A stretch of DNA of 64,000 bases from Melieria omissa (lineage: Eukaryota > Arthropoda > Insecta > Diptera > Ulidiidae), in NCBI GenBank assembly GCA_963971225.1, contig OZ020269.1:29801783-29865782 (forward strand), given 5' to 3'. A program made the position numbers and the translations under genes. A model generated the notes under the pieces. It saw nothing but the letters and a program-made list of their open reading frames with translations, was not told where the DNA came from and made no database searches. Positions 61,810-64,000 of the stretch are shown piece by piece (the stretch's first letter is position 1; each line of letters opens with the position of its first letter).

Positions 61810-63151
61810 TTACGGACATTTACGCTCCACTTGACTCTTCCCAGATTCCTCGTACTCCTGTGATGAGATCCACATTTGCTGGAATGTGCCAATACTGGCC
61901 AATATGGAACCACCAATCCAGGCGCCAAAGCGCCGCTCCACACTTCCGTTGGCCGAAATCATCTTAAGCCGCGTATTCGAAGGTGCACGCAATTGCAAAT
62001 CGCGATTCAGGCGTTCGGGAAAGCCCTGCAGCAGCGTATTGCCGCCAGTCACCACCACCGAACCGAACAGCGACAGTCGCACATCTGCATCGCACATGCC
62101 CACGCTAGTCGATGCCAGCTGGCCGGCGCCAAGCATGGCGTGATCGAACAGACTTTCAGCTAACTTGAAACGTTCGGAGCCAAACTCCTGATGGTAGCCG
62201 TTAGGAAATTCGTAATGCACAGTGGGGATTTGTGCAGCGACCCGCTCGTCGTACGGGTTCTCTAGTACCTGGAGTATGTTCATTTGAAAATCCTGCAGCA
62301 GCAACTTAAGCATGTAATTCTGCCATGACTGCGTTAACTGTTCGGGTAGTTTGCGCAAAGTGAAGCGTGGATTGTCGCGCTCCTTGACCACATCTTTGGC
62401 GGCGACTTTGTACACGGGCGACAGATCGATGCCCTGCTTCTCCAGATGCTGACGACATTGCAAGGACAAGTAGTCGCCACCGAGCGGCGACTTCACCACT
62501 GCCTGCGATAGCACATAGCCCTCGTGTACAGGCACGGCCGAAGTGTGTGTGGCGCCGCTGTCCACTACAAGCGCCGTAGCACGCCCGCTGGCGAAAGCCG
62601 CCAGCACAGCGTTCTTCACCAGAAAAAATGCAGGAACGTTATACTTCTCAAACATTAGCTCAGTCAGTTTTTCGCGATTGTTGCGCACGTTCCATGATGC
62701 CTCCGAGAAGAGCACTGGATGATACTCGGGCTCCGACTGTATCACCTTGGCGTACGTGTAGTCAATAACCTTCTCGAACAGATCCCAATTGTCGATCATG
62801 CCGTCCTTCATATACATCTGGATTTCCATCTGTGAGCGCGGCACATTCACATACGTTGTGTCCACATAATATTTGCGTGCATCCGCGGCTGGCGGTCGGA
62901 AGTGAAAAAATAAGTGATAAATTCAACAAAGGACAATAAGCGCTCCTACTATTTTGCGTTATGCTGTTGTCGGTCTTTGTCTCCAGATCCATGTTTGTGT
63001 CGGGCGCATTGGGGCCCACACCCACAACCGAGGGAATCTCTGCCTTCGGTGTGTCCTCCTGCGCATAGCCCACTCGCAGCGAATGGTGGCCCGGATCGAA
63101 GACGAGCGCGCCAATCTCATCGCCACCGTACAGCATGTTGCCCGCACTCAT
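61810..63151 (-). CDS. Bap55: BAP55, actin-related protein (ACTL6/BAF53 family), 2 exons
   Basis: Minus-strand exons 63151-62950 and 62888-61810 join to 426 residues with a 61-nt intron (GTAGGA donor, CCGCCAG acceptor). The start [20 protein letters not shown] and end SQVERKCP are characteristic of fly BAP55. Actin-fold motifs are visible: [17 protein letters not shown] (phosphate 1), [20 protein letters not shown] (phosphate 2), and [20 protein letters not shown] (adenosine region). It is a nuclear subunit of SWI/SNF-type (Brahma) and TIP60/INO80-type complexes, pairing with actin on the ATPase HSA helix. The poorly conserved segment around residues 45-70, where the intron falls, is shorter on sequence similarity than the core. 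The frame and all core motifs are intact. Confidence 0.96.
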
Positions 63152-63639
63152 ATCGATGGCGTTTTAGCGTTAATTTTATTATTTATTTCAAGTGGATTCG
63201 TAATTCTTTTCGCACTTTTCGACTTTTCCTGGGTTGCGCTTGACGCGGTCGGCGTCTGGCTTAATTTGTTGTTGTAGCTTTGAAGTTGTCAAAATGTTGA
63301 CAATTGGCAGTTGTTTTGTGTCGCAGTGTTGCCAGATGCAAAGTGCAACAAGCCCACGAACTATTCTACAGTTCAGTGCGAAATAATGTTTAGTACAAAA
63401 TGGAAGTAGAAGTAATAGAAACGCATTAGTAGATATCGGGTTTATATGCAAAAACTATGCAAAAGATGCAAAATATGCAAACATATGCAAATATGCAGTG
63501 CATATGGCAAGGAAGAAGAAGAAGAAGACTTGCTACGACATTCGACAGAATTAAATTTTTTTTATACAACATCTATTTATCACCTCAAATATTCGCCTTA
63601 ACTTTTATATATCTTTTATATTTACACATTTTTGTGTTC
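63152..63639. other. Bap55 upstream region
   Basis: AT-rich flank with the Bap55 5' UTR and promoter, probably within the first 200 bp (63152-63360). ATGCAAA-type short repeats occur at 63450-63510 and a GAA run at 63508-63530. No other gene seen. Confidence 0.4.
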
Positions 63640-64000
63640 TTAATCATCTCCTGGGCATGGTGTACTGAGGTTGTGGAAGGGGCACTTCACCAAGCTACTC
63701 GCAGGCGACGAAGGGAACAATACCACCAGTGGTGAAGATGTCCAGACGGCACCAATCGACGATGACGGTGTAGATGTGCCACCGCCCAGTTATGACGAGG
63801 TCTGGGTTGCTATCCAGCGACTCAAGAACAATAAAGCTGCAGGGCCGGATGGGCTACCAGCTGAATTGTTCAAGGCCTGATTGGGTGCATGCATCAGCTC
63901 ATCTGCAAAATATGGCTGGAAGAACGAATGCCCAACGATTGGAACATCAGTGCCCTTTGCCCTGTGCTGAAAAAAGGCGACCCAACAATATGCGCCAACT
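63640..64000 (+). mobile_element. Non-LTR retrotransposon reverse transcriptase fragment, cut by window end
   Basis: The forward frame reads WKGHFTKLLAGDEG, then YDEVWVAIQRLKNNKAAGPD and GLPAELFKA, then a stop at 63878. This is the start of a LINE reverse transcriptase (LKNNKAAGPDGLPAELFK is typical). In another frame from about 63880 it continues LIGCMHQLICKIWLEERMPN, then LCPVLKKGDPTICAN. A frameshift near 63876, probably a short deletion, breaks this copy. The element continues past the right edge. Confidence 0.85.

Noticed and set aside
1..64000. CRISPR array, prokaryotic operon or phage-like system
   Set aside because: Spliceosomal introns, polyadenylation signals and metazoan gene families show the window is eukaryotic; no spaced direct-repeat array was seen.

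Overview
The window reads as nuclear DNA of a higher dipteran. The genes have short introns with GT-AG ends. Their proteins are close to Drosophila families: EF-hand NADPH oxidase (Nox), IBTK, methylthioadenosine phosphorylase (MTAP), BAP55, a trypsin-like protease and a gustatory receptor. Intergenic DNA is AT-rich, long and full of mariner, MITE, LINE and SINE relics, more than is usual in Drosophila. A tephritid fruit fly is my best guess; this is an inference, not a proven identification.

Layout. A secreted trypsin-like protease lies at 183-1145 (+). From 1.1 to 17.9 kb there is no convincing gene. That stretch alternates GC-richer single-copy-looking blocks (about 1.4-2.7, 9.5-11.3 and 14.5-15.6 kb) with transposon debris. 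The last exons of a gustatory receptor lie at 17960-18997 (-); its N-terminal exon was not found. From 19 to 33.9 kb there is mostly repeat-rich or AT-rich non-coding DNA. A GC-rich block at 33.95-34.45 kb may be the Nox promoter and 5' UTR. A pentanucleotide (TAAAA)n array of about 0.8 kb follows. Nox (+) runs from 37107 to 54096 in 17 exons that join in one frame to 1454 codons. Its large introns carry a mariner relic, TTAA-flanked MITEs, a SINE, a minisatellite-like array and a long-TIR MITE.

From 54 to 63.2 kb the window is gene-dense. IBTK-like (-, 11 exons, 1260 aa) converges on Nox and is divergent to MTAP (+, 3 exons, 289 aa). MTAP converges on Bap55 (-, 2 exons, 426 aa). The window ends inside a frameshifted non-LTR reverse transcriptase.

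The genes do not form one pathway. Nox makes superoxide under calcium control, IBTK is a BTB/ankyrin/RCC1 adaptor, MTAP salvages methionine and adenine, and BAP55 is an actin-related subunit of chromatin remodelling complexes.

I found no clear new biological system. The observations most worth a second look are: an open frame continuing after the MTAP stop through two UGA-C codons; two nested transposon insertions, each with a target duplication; at least three families of non-autonomous elements defined here by their own ends; and the apparently headless gustatory receptor.
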